From: CAYWMD01 sp964458575 | Lineage (GTDB): Bacteria > Verrucomicrobiota > Verrucomicrobiia > Limisphaerales > JADLHS01 | NCBI GenBank assembly: GCA_964458575.1 | Contig: CAYWMD010000023.1 | Location: 1-64,000, forward strand | Direction of reading: 5' to 3' | Length of the DNA stretch: 64,000 nt | The notes under the pieces: generated by a model | Databases searched by the model: none | What the model was told of the DNA's origin: nothing | What the model saw: the letters and a program-made list of their open reading frames with translations, nothing else | Translations under genes and position numbers: made by a program | Part shown: positions 57,226 through 64,000 of the stretch, in pieces | Layout: each line of letters starts with the position of its first letter | How positions within the stretch are numbered: position 1 is the stretch's first letter

Positions 57226-59796
57226 ATGAAATACCGCACGATCACCATCCTCGGCGCCATGTTCGCGCTTGTCGCCACCACCGCCTTCGCCGAAAAACCG
57301 TTCAAAGTGCTGTTTGATTTTGGCCGGCTGTCGGGTGATCGGGATCAATATTTTGGCGAACGCCAGTCCACCAATACATTCGATGTGAACGGGGCCGCCG
57401 CAACCACCCTCTCGGTCGTCAACGCGGGCTATCTGAACACCCAGAACAAAACCAGTGTCTGGCTGGTGCTCAACGACACCAACCCGGACGTCTTGGACAC
57501 AAGCGCCGCCACCAATGTCAACGATCTCCAAGCGGGAACAAATGTCATCGCGCGAAGCCGCATTCAATACCTTTATGCCAGTGTGAACGCTGTAACCAAC
57601 GAGGCGGTTTCGGCGGGTATCCTCTTTGGGTTGACCGGGACCGGCAACGCGCGGACCGGTTATCTTGCGCGCGTGGAACGGGTGAATACCGCCATCGGCG
57701 GAAATTTCGCCACACTCTTTATCGACGAGTTTACCAACGGGGTGCGCGGTGCCACCTTGGCGGCGAGTTCCGGGTTTGTTTATGGTGCCAACAGCAGTTT
57801 GCACTTCTTGGAATTGAGAATCACCTCGGACGGGACGAGCACCAATGTGACGTTCAAGGTTTTCGCGGACGCGGATATCCCGAATGCCGCCGGCACCACC
57901 AACGTCAACCGCTTGATTGACCCGGCTTTTGATTCGGCTACGCCGGAAGCCACTGTTACGGTTGGGCTCCCCAACTATAAAGAGGGTTTTCTTGCCCTGT
58001 ATGGCGAGGACAACAGCAACAAGACGGATAACAACCCAACTGCTGATATCATTCGCTTTTCAAACTTCTATGCCAAGTCGGGCGTTCTGCCCTCGACCGT
58101 CACCGTGGTCGCCACGGATAACAGCGCCGATGAGAACGGGGACCTCGGCACTTTCGAGTTCACCCGGGCGTTTCCGGATGTGGTTACCACCAACGTGGCG
58201 CTCACGCTCGATTATGAAGTCAGCGGAACGGCATCGAACGGCGCGGACTATCCCTTGTTGACCGGACAAATAACGATCCCGGTGGGGTCAAGCAACGTTA
58301 CGCTGACCATCACCCCGACCGACGACAGCGAATCGGAACTGGCAGAGACGTTGACGGTCACGCTGCTCCCCGGCGACAATTACATCGTGGAAACGCCCGA
58401 TACGGCCACGATGACGATTTTGGATAATGATCCCACAAAGATCGGCGTTTATACCAGCCGTAACTTCGCTTATGAACCGATTCCGCAACTGTACGCCGAG
58501 TTCACGCTGGTCCGCTATGGGCTGACCAGCACGGCCCCAACCGTCAACGTCAGCTACAGCGGTTCAGCCGCGTCGGGCGTTGATTTTACCGCCGCCACCA
58601 GCGCCAGCTTTGGAGCGGGTGAGATTACGAAGACCATCACCGTCACGCCCATAGATAACAGCGTCTATGCCGGGGACAAGAGCGTCATTCTGACGGTGGA
58701 TTCCGGGGCTGGTTACACTCCGGCGACAGACAACACGGCCACCGCCACCATCGTGGATGATGAATACCCGGCGGAAACCGTATTGTGGTCTGACGACTTT
58801 AATTCCAGTTACTCGGACACCAATTACACGTTGATCGCAACGGCATTGGTCCCGCCGGATGATTACACGACCAACTTTTTCTTCGATTACCTTAACAATA
58901 GCTTTCCCCCGGCGAGAAATGGCTCCACCAATTACGGTCTCCTGTTGTCAGCCAACAAGGATGGCGTCATTGGGTCTCCAGCCTGCATCAACCTCTACCC
59001 GGTTGGGCAGAACTTCAGCAACAACTTTGCCCTGCGATTCAACCTGTTGGTCCAGTATGAAGACGTCACGGGGAACCAGGAGAATGTCCTCTTCGGAATC
59101 AACCATTCCGGTCTGGCCACCAACTTCATAAGCGGAAGCTACTCGAACGTCCTCCGAGGCGATGGCATCTGGGTCGCCGTCAGCACCATGCTCAACGGCC
59201 CCGGCTCGGTGTCGGCAACCGTGTATGCCTCCCAAAATGTCGGCGATGCGCCGGTGGCCGTGGCCCAGCCTTTGGGAACCGACCTGGCGCAAATCCTGCC
59301 GAGCCCGCCGTTTACGGTGCTGGGCGGGATGGGAATTGATTACACCTCGCCCAATAAGACCTGGGTGGATGTGGAATTGAGCCAGGTGGATTCGGTGATT
59401 TCTCTAAGGCTCAATCACACGCTGGTCTTTCAATCCCTCAACGCCACCGCCTTCACCAACGGCAACATCATGCTGGGATACGACGATGCGTTTAATTCGG
59501 TCGGCAGCCCCTACACCTACGCCCTCTTCGACAACGTGCGCGTGGTTCAGCTCGCTTCGGCGGCGGCACCCGTCATCACCGCGATCAATGTCAGCGGCGG
59601 AAACGTTGACATCGATTTCACCGGCAGCGCGGGTGACACGACGGGCAGCTTCAAGCTCCTGAACACCTCGGTGCTCACGAGCGGTTACACCACCAACCTG
59701 AGTGCGGTCATTACTTCGCTTGGTGGCACTTCGTTCCGCGCCTCAACCAGCACCAGTGGTACGGAACAGTTTTATCGGATTCAACGGCAATACTGA
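57226..59796 (+). CDS. Secreted surface protein with FGER-type domain and Calx-beta repeats
   Basis: From the ATG at 57226 this is an 856-residue protein with signal RTITILGAMFALVATTAFAE. Residues about 25-275 are a beta-rich domain starting KVLFDFGRLSGDRDQYFGER and ending around FLALYGEDNSNK; the same domain starts P4 (61317). Two Calx-beta-type modules follow (about 290-405 and 415-510; NSADENGDLGTFEFTRAFPD and GADYPLLTGQITIPVGSSNV are typical), then a large beta domain (about 515-790) and a C-terminal module ending in TEQFYRIQRQY. It probably binds carbohydrate or other cells. A GTG-started upstream frame is not needed. Site 3 suggests induction with the locus. Confidence 0.83.
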   Translation: MKYRTITILGAMFALVATTAFAEKPFKVLFDFGRLSGDRDQYFGERQSTNTFDVNGAAATTLSVVNAGYLNTQNKTSVWLVLNDTNPDVLDTSAATNVNDLQAGTNVIARSRIQYLYASVNAVTNEAVSAGILFGLTGTGNARTGYLARVERVNTAIGGNFATLFIDEFTNGVRGATLAASSGFVYGANSSLHFLELRITSDGTSTNVTFKVFADADIPNAAGTTNVNRLIDPAFDSATPEATVTVGLPNYKEGFLALYGEDNSNKTDNNPTADIIRFSNFYAKSGVLPSTVTVVATDNSADENGDLGTFEFTRAFPDVVTTNVALTLDYEVSGTASNGADYPLLTGQITIPVGSSNVTLTITPTDDSESELAETLTVTLLPGDNYIVETPDTATMTILDNDPTKIGVYTSRNFAYEPIPQLYAEFTLVRYGLTSTAPTVNVSYSGSAASGVDFTAATSASFGAGEITKTITVTPIDNSVYAGDKSVILTVDSGAGYTPATDNTATATIVDDEYPAETVLWSDDFNSSYSDTNYTLIATALVPPDDYTTNFFFDYLNNSFPPARNGSTNYGLLLSANKDGVIGSPACINLYPVGQNFSNNFALRFNLLVQYEDVTGNQENVLFGINHSGLATNFISGSYSNVLRGDGIWVAVSTMLNGPGSVSATVYASQNVGDAPVAVAQPLGTDLAQILPSPPFTVLGGMGIDYTSPNKTWVDVELSQVDSVISLRLNHTLVFQSLNATAFTNGNIMLGYDDAFNSVGSPYTYALFDNVRVVQLASAAAPVITAINVSGGNVDIDFTGSAGDTTGSFKLLNTSVLTSGYTTNLSAVITSLGGTSFRASTSTSGTEQFYRIQRQY

Positions 59797-59804
59797 GATC
59801 GAAG

Positions 59805-59843
59805 CGGCTGGTCCGGGCGGTCACCTGGCTGCCGGGCCAGCCG
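59805..59843 (+). terminator. Strong hairpin after the Calx-beta gene
   Basis: CGGCTGG (59805-59811) pairs with CCAGCCG (59837-59843), with a second CCGG pair inside, giving a long G/C-rich hairpin 8 nt after the stop. Only TTTGAC follows, so it is a weak terminator or processing site between the Calx-beta gene and the pseudopilins. Confidence 0.45.
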
Positions 59844-59882
59844 TTTGACACAATTGACTTTAGGTTTGGAAACAGTTGCTGC

Positions 59883-60590
59883 ATGAACAGACAGCACCAG
59901 GCATTGAGGTGGGCGCGCCGCCGGGGGTTTACCCTGATCGAACTGCTCGTGGTCATCGCGATCATTGCGATTCTCGCCGCCATGTTGCTGCCGGCACTCG
60001 CCAAGGCGAAACAGAAGGCGCACCGCACCCAATGCCTGAACAGCCAGAAGCAGATCGGAATGGCGCTTCAGATGTATCTGGACGAGAACCAGCAGACCAC
60101 GCCGGCCCAGAATAGTTTCGTCTTAGATTTCACCGGCAACGACACGAACTACCTGGGCCTGTTGCAACAATACCTCGGGAACAAAAGCGCTCTGTTCGTC
60201 TGTCCAACCACTCGTCCCTCGACGAATGATCTCACCAGCTACTTCGGCAACGCGGTGGTGTTGGGCAAGAAAATCCCGCTGTCGGTCCAACCGGCGAGGT
60301 TGATCTATGTCCAGGAGTATTACACCTACACCACCACCGCCTATCTGCGGCCGATGCGAACGAGCAACCCATTGAAGTACGCGTCCTGGGCCTACGAGCG
60401 TGCCCCCGGTGTTCAGAATTACACGTCCCTTCACGATCAGGGCGGGAATCTTTTATACCTCGATTCGCACGCCGAGTATTCCAAAGGGAGCAAACTGCGC
60501 TCGCGAGATTTTGGATTGATCCCGGGCGGTCATAACCAGGACCAGGGTTCGAACCAACAACCGCAGGGCGGGTACACGGCGGAATTCTGA
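59883..60590 (+). CDS. Pseudopilin-like secretion protein (DUF1559-type), copy A
   Basis: This is a 235-residue protein. The prepilin-type leader ends RRG-FTLIELLVVIAIIAILA, with cleavage expected after the glycine and a Glu at +5; the helix runs into MLLPALAKAKQKAHRTQCLN. The C-terminal part is unusual for a major pilin (LDFTGNDTNYLGLLQQYLGN, then KSALFVCPTTRPSTNDL) and ends HDQGGNLLYLDSHAEYSKGS, the H-x-G-G-N...D-x-H pattern common in planctomycete and verrucomicrobial pseudopilins. It is probably a cell-surface or secretion-linked fibre protein. It is a tandem copy with the next gene. Confidence 0.92.
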   Translation: MNRQHQALRWARRRGFTLIELLVVIAIIAILAAMLLPALAKAKQKAHRTQCLNSQKQIGMALQMYLDENQQTTPAQNSFVLDFTGNDTNYLGLLQQYLGNKSALFVCPTTRPSTNDLTSYFGNAVVLGKKIPLSVQPARLIYVQEYYTYTTTAYLRPMRTSNPLKYASWAYERAPGVQNYTSLHDQGGNLLYLDSHAEYSKGSKLRSRDFGLIPGGHNQDQGSNQQPQGGYTAEF

Positions 60591-60619
60591 ACGAAATCTG
60601 TTGCTGCTTGCCGATTGCC

Positions 60620-61333
60620 ATGCCAATGAAGATCCGCCCGCGAGTTGTTGGAGATGTTCCCCGGAAGCCCGCGCGCCACGGCTTCACTTTGATCGAGTTG
60701 CTCGTGGTCATCGCCATTATCGCGATTCTCGCCGCGATGTTGCTGCCGGCGCTCGCCAAGGCCAAACAAAAGGCGCTTCGCACCCAATGCCTGAACAACC
60801 AGAAACAGATCGGCCTGGCGCTCCAGTTGTATCTGGACGACAACAAACAAACCACGCCCGAGCAGACCAGTTACGCCTTTGACTTTACCGGGAACGACAC
60901 CAACTATCTGGGCATGTTGCAGCAATACCTGGGCAACAAAAGCGCCCTGTTCGCCTGCCCGACCACCCGACCGCCCACCAACGATGTCACGAGCTACTTT
61001 GGCAACGCGGTCGTCTTGGGCAAGAAGATGCCGTCGGTCTCCCGGCCGGCTCGCCTGATTTACATCCAGGAATACTACACCTACACCACCACCGCTTATC
61101 TGCGTCCGTTGCGCGATCCAAGCAACCCCAACAAGTACTCCACCTGGTGCTACCAACGCGCCCCCGGCCTGCAAAACTACACCTCCCTGCATGATCAGGG
61201 CGGCAACCTCATGTTTCTCGATTCCCATGTCGAGTATCGGAAAGGCAGCGCCCTGCGTTCCGGGGATTTCGGGTTGAAACCCGGTTATCACACCCAAACC
61301 ACGGCCAGCGGTCAGTATGACCCGGATTTCTGA
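60620..61333 (+). CDS. Pseudopilin-like secretion protein (DUF1559-type), copy B
   Basis: From the ATG at 60620 (MPMKIRPRVVGDVPRKPARH) the protein has 237 residues. It has the same leader and helix (RHG-FTLIELLVVIAIIAIL) and the same C-terminal parts (FDFTGNDTNYLGMLQQYLGN, KSALFACPTTRPPTNDVTSY, HDQGGNLMFLDSHVEYRKGS) as copy A, so it arose by tandem duplication; only the far end differs (GYHTQTTASGQYDPDF). It overlaps the start of P4 by 17 nt, which ties it to P4 expression. The upstream TTG at 60608 would add four residues. Confidence 0.92.
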   Translation: MPMKIRPRVVGDVPRKPARHGFTLIELLVVIAIIAILAAMLLPALAKAKQKALRTQCLNNQKQIGLALQLYLDDNKQTTPEQTSYAFDFTGNDTNYLGMLQQYLGNKSALFACPTTRPPTNDVTSYFGNAVVLGKKMPSVSRPARLIYIQEYYTYTTTAYLRPLRDPSNPNKYSTWCYQRAPGLQNYTSLHDQGGNLMFLDSHVEYRKGSALRSGDFGLKPGYHTQTTASGQYDPDF

Positions 61334-64000
61334 CCTGGATCGCTTGCCGCTGCCGCACGGATCGAAATCATTGGCTGTTCCTTTCCTGCTGGGTGGTTTG
61401 TTGGCGTTGTTCCTCGGGTTGTCGCCTGCCCCAGCCCGCGGCTTTACCGTGGCCTTTGACTTCAACCGGACGACCGGTGACCGCGATGTCAACTTCGGCG
61501 AGCGTGAACCCATCGGCACCTTCGACGACAACAGTCTCAAGGAGTATTTCCAGGTCAGCGGATACCTGACCGCCGTGACCACCAATGCGCCGTGGATTCT
61601 CCTCAACGATCCGAATTCCGATGTCCTGGATGCGGTTCCGCCGACGGATGCAGCCGACATGAAAGTTGGGACGAACGTTGTCGTGCGAACCCGTCTGGAA
61701 AACCTCACCAGCAGCACCGGCGGCGAGGGCGCTTCCGGCGGTTTCCTTTTTGGAATGACTGGAAGCGGAACTTCCCAGAACGGCTTCATTGCCCGCGTGG
61801 ATCGGAATCCATCCGGGAATGTCGGTGTGTTGTTTATTGATCGCTTCACCAACGGCCAGCGCGGAGCGAACCTCGTCACCAGCACAAACTTCAACTATGG
61901 CATCAACACGACCCCCTGGTTTCTCGAATTACGTGTCACCGGTGATGGTTTCAACACAAACGCCACCCTGCGCATTTTCTCCGATGGCCAGATTCCCGGC
62001 AGCGGACAGGACAGCAACCGGTTGAGCGATCCGCTGTTTGAGTCCCTTACGCCCACCAACGCCATCAGCGCCACCCTGTCGGGCTACTCCAACGGTTTTC
62101 TCGGCCTCTATTTCGAGGACAACAGCAATCATCAGCCAGGCAACCCCGCGGGCGGCAGCGTGCGTTACTCAAACTTCTACGCCCACAGCACAGACGACAC
62201 GACGAATCCGCCCATTCCGATCAGCCTGACCAATCTCGTCTATGGCGTGGGGCTTGCCGCCAACGGCACGGTTCGCTTGACCCACCTCGCGTCCGGTCGG
62301 ACCGCTGACTTCGAGCCGGATTTTAAGGTGCTTTATTCAGCCGTGAATCCCGTCATGGCCAACAGCAATGTCGCCGACGACGTGAATTTTGATCTGCCGT
62401 CGTGGATTAAGAACGGCGTTCGCACCTCCGACCTGTTTGCCGCCGCACCTTCGGTTGTGCAATGCCGCGCCGCGACGGCGGTGCTCACCAATAATCAAAT
62501 CGTGTGGAGTTTTACCAACAGCGGCTTGTTCACTTTTTCTGCCAGTCTGGAACTGCCCTCCGGCGCGGGCGAGCCGGGCCTGACCTTTGGCTTCGTCTGC
62601 GGCAGCAACGGCTGGTTCATGGCCGGCTTCACCGGCGCGCCGGAGAACTACACCAGTTCCCTCGAATGGCTCTGGCAACCTTTGGTCTGGCAGGGCAAGC
62701 GCTTTCCGGTTCAGAGTTGCCTGACCCCTGAATATCTTTGCTCACTTCCTGCCACCCTGGTCGGAGTCAACGGCGGAACCGTGGGGGTCGCCGCTGACCC
62801 GGCACAAATGCCCTTCCGACTCCCGACGCTCGCCAACTCGCGGTTTGGTGTTGCCGTTCGCAACGCCGCCGGCAAGGCGCAGCCCATGATTTTCGCGCCG
62901 GTCTTCGGTGGCGCCAACTCGCTCTTCACGGCCGGCAGCAGTTTTGATTTCAAACTGCGATTGCTCGTCCGGCCGGGCGGTTTCTACGACACCTTCCGTC
63001 ATGTGGCGACAAATTCCTTCCAGTTCACCGACTATCGCCGCAACGCCGTCGCCACGCTCAATCAGGCGCTGGATAACATGAGCGACTATTTTCTCAGTCC
63101 CTGGGCGATGTGGCACGATCCGGAGCGCGGTTTCGACGGCCTGCGCGACAATCCCGGCACGCTGCGGCAGGAGTCGCTCGCGCACATCATCAGCTTCGCG
63201 CTTGTCCGTGACAGCCAGCAGCTCTTCCACGAGCGCGCCCTTCCCACCCTGGAGTATTTTCTTTCCCGCTCCCGGACGATGCTGAGCCTCGCCACCTACG
63301 ATCCCGACGAGGCCATGTTCGGCCCAATTGACAACTCGGCCGATTTCATAGCGGCCCACCAGCTCGCCCAGGGACGCACGCCTTATCTCGCCAACATTGC
63401 CAGCAACCTTGAATCCACGCTGCTCTCGCACATCAACGTGGGCACAACCTACAATCGCGCGCAATCGCTCGACAACGCGCGCAATTATCTCCGGCCCCTG
63501 CTGGCGATGTATCGTTTGACGAAGAACACCACCTATCTCAACCAGGCGCGCAAGGCGGCTGACGACTACATCACCTGGCGCATCAACCAGCCCCAACCCG
63601 ATTTCTACGACGCCCGCCGGAGTTCGTTCTGGACGCAGATAGGGCCAATGTGGGTGGATCTGCTCGAACTCGCGGACGAAACGGGCGATGCGGGCTACCG
63701 CGACGCGGCCCTGGCGGCGGCGCAGGAATTTGTGGGTTACAATTATTTTTGCCCGGCGATTCCGAACTCAAACATCACCGTGAACATCGGCGGCAGTGTG
63801 AGCGGCATGCCCATCCCCGAGGAAACCGTTCCCGCGTGGCGCCTCTCGGAGGCCGGCCTGCAATGTGAAGCCGCCGGCACGAGTCTCAGCCATCGCGGCA
63901 TTTTTATGGTGTCCTGGTCGCCGTATTTGCTGCGGCTGTTTGGAGCGTCGGGCGACTCGTTCCTGCGGGACGTCGCGCGGTCCGTCGTTGTGGGTCGCTA
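61317..64000 (+). CDS. Secreted large protein P4 with an FGER-type N-terminal domain, cut by the window
   Basis: The ATG at 61317 opens a frame with no stop before the window end (894 residues seen). Signal: SLAVPFLLGGLLALFLGLSP, cleaved near APARG. Residues about 42-280 repeat the domain of the Calx-beta protein (FTVAFDFNRTTGDRDVNFGE, later FLGLYFEDNSNH). Then comes the P-family body: LVYGVGLAANGTVRLTHLAS near 305, a FGVAVRNAAGKAQPMIFAPV block, the helical part from about 565 (FQFTDYRRNAVATLNQALDN), and VPAWRLSEAGLQCEAAGTSL near 837, closest to P1. It starts inside the pseudopilin gene. The end of the protein is not visible. Confidence 0.85.
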   Translation, partial: MTRISDLDRLPLPHGSKSLAVPFLLGGLLALFLGLSPAPARGFTVAFDFNRTTGDRDVNFGEREPIGTFDDNSLKEYFQVSGYLTAVTTNAPWILLNDPNSDVLDAVPPTDAADMKVGTNVVVRTRLENLTSSTGGEGASGGFLFGMTGSGTSQNGFIARVDRNPSGNVGVLFIDRFTNGQRGANLVTSTNFNYGINTTPWFLELRVTGDGFNTNATLRIFSDGQIPGSGQDSNRLSDPLFESLTPTNAISATLSGYSNGFLGLYFEDNSNHQPGNPAGGSVRYSNFYAHSTDDTTNPPIPISLTNLVYGVGLAANGTVRLTHLASGRTADFEPDFKVLYSAVNPVMANSNVADDVNFDLPSWIKNGVRTSDLFAAAPSVVQCRAATAVLTNNQIVWSFTNSGLFTFSASLELPSGAGEPGLTFGFVCGSNGWFMAGFTGAPENYTSSLEWLWQPLVWQGKRFPVQSCLTPEYLCSLPATLVGVNGGTVGVAADPAQMPFRLPTLANSRFGVAVRNAAGKAQPMIFAPVFGGANSLFTAGSSFDFKLRLLVRPGGFYDTFRHVATNSFQFTDYRRNAVATLNQALDNMSDYFLSPWAMWHDPERGFDGLRDNPGTLRQESLAHIISFALVRDSQQLFHERALPTLEYFLSRSRTMLSLATYDPDEAMFGPIDNSADFIAAHQLAQGRTPYLANIASNLESTLLSHINVGTTYNRAQSLDNARNYLRPLLAMYRLTKNTTYLNQARKAADDYITWRINQPQPDFYDARRSSFWTQIGPMWVDLLELADETGDAGYRDAALAAAQEFVGYNYFCPAIPNSNITVNIGGSVSGMPIPEETVPAWRLSEAGLQCEAAGTSLSHRGIFMVSWSPYLLRLFGASGDSFLRDVARSVVVGR

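Noticed and set aside
1..64000. CRISPR arrays, rRNA genes, insertion-sequence transposases
   Set aside because: No regularly spaced direct repeats of array type, no rRNA text and no transposase motifs were seen on reading the window.

Overview
The window looks like a chromosome segment of a Verrucomicrobiota bacterium, most likely the Limisphaerales/Pedosphaera-like lineage (subdivision 3). The evidence is the high G+C coding DNA, pseudopilins with a GFTLIELLVVIAIIAILAAM-type N-terminus, Tat-exported Gfo/Idh/MocA proteins, a PEP-CTERM protein, very large secreted LamG/Ig proteins, futalosine-pathway menaquinone synthesis (mqnC), a XylR/AraC-type regulator beside secreted glycosidases, and many dispersed intergenic repeats. 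The taxonomic placement is inference. Region 1 (1-6516, all minus strand) is a tightly packed run of eleven genes: an ECF sigma factor, a 73-aa protein, a PflX-like radical SAM protein, an isolated PilT N-terminal-like domain, a 60-aa protein, a Ycf46-like AAA ATPase, a two-TM protein, DUF1257 (Ycf35-like), DUF2997, an S26-like membrane protein that lacks the catalytic residues, and a TPR protein cut by the window edge. Region 2 (6663-24719) is mostly housekeeping: a LolA-like protein coupled to Lon, Hsp20, a thioesterase coupled to a YkgJ-like protein, a TIM-barrel epimerase with two tandem Gfo/Idh/MocA paralogues, RarA, MqnC, an EamA transporter, arginine decarboxylase and a Nif3-like protein. 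Its spacers carry REP-like palindromes, a ParE-like toxin remnant and a strongly structured RNA candidate. Two repeats sit inside genes, one of them as an in-frame insertion in mqnC. Region 3 (24874-31232) has a 1641-aa LamG/Ig/cohesin-like/dockerin-like secreted protein and, after a terminator, a XylR-type regulator. Region 4 (31305-64000, all plus strand) is a polysaccharide-utilisation locus. It holds four paralogues of a large secreted protein family I cannot name (P1 31305, P2 44960, P3 53503, P4 61317), a hexuronate-type MFS transporter, an FAD oxidoreductase, GH43-like and GH106-like enzymes, a PEP-CTERM protein, an SGNH esterase-like protein, a GH24-like lysozyme-fold protein, two GH95 enzymes, a Calx-beta surface protein and two pseudopilins. 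A shared motif with direct repeats 21 bp apart occurs upstream of P1, the PEP-CTERM gene and the Calx-beta gene, and is a good candidate operator for the adjacent regulator. The enzyme set suggests a polymer containing rhamnose, galactose, fucose and uronic acid. The most novel parts are the P1-P4 family, the lysozyme-fold domain seen both fused to P3 and separate beside P2, and the ECF/Ycf46/Ycf35 operon.
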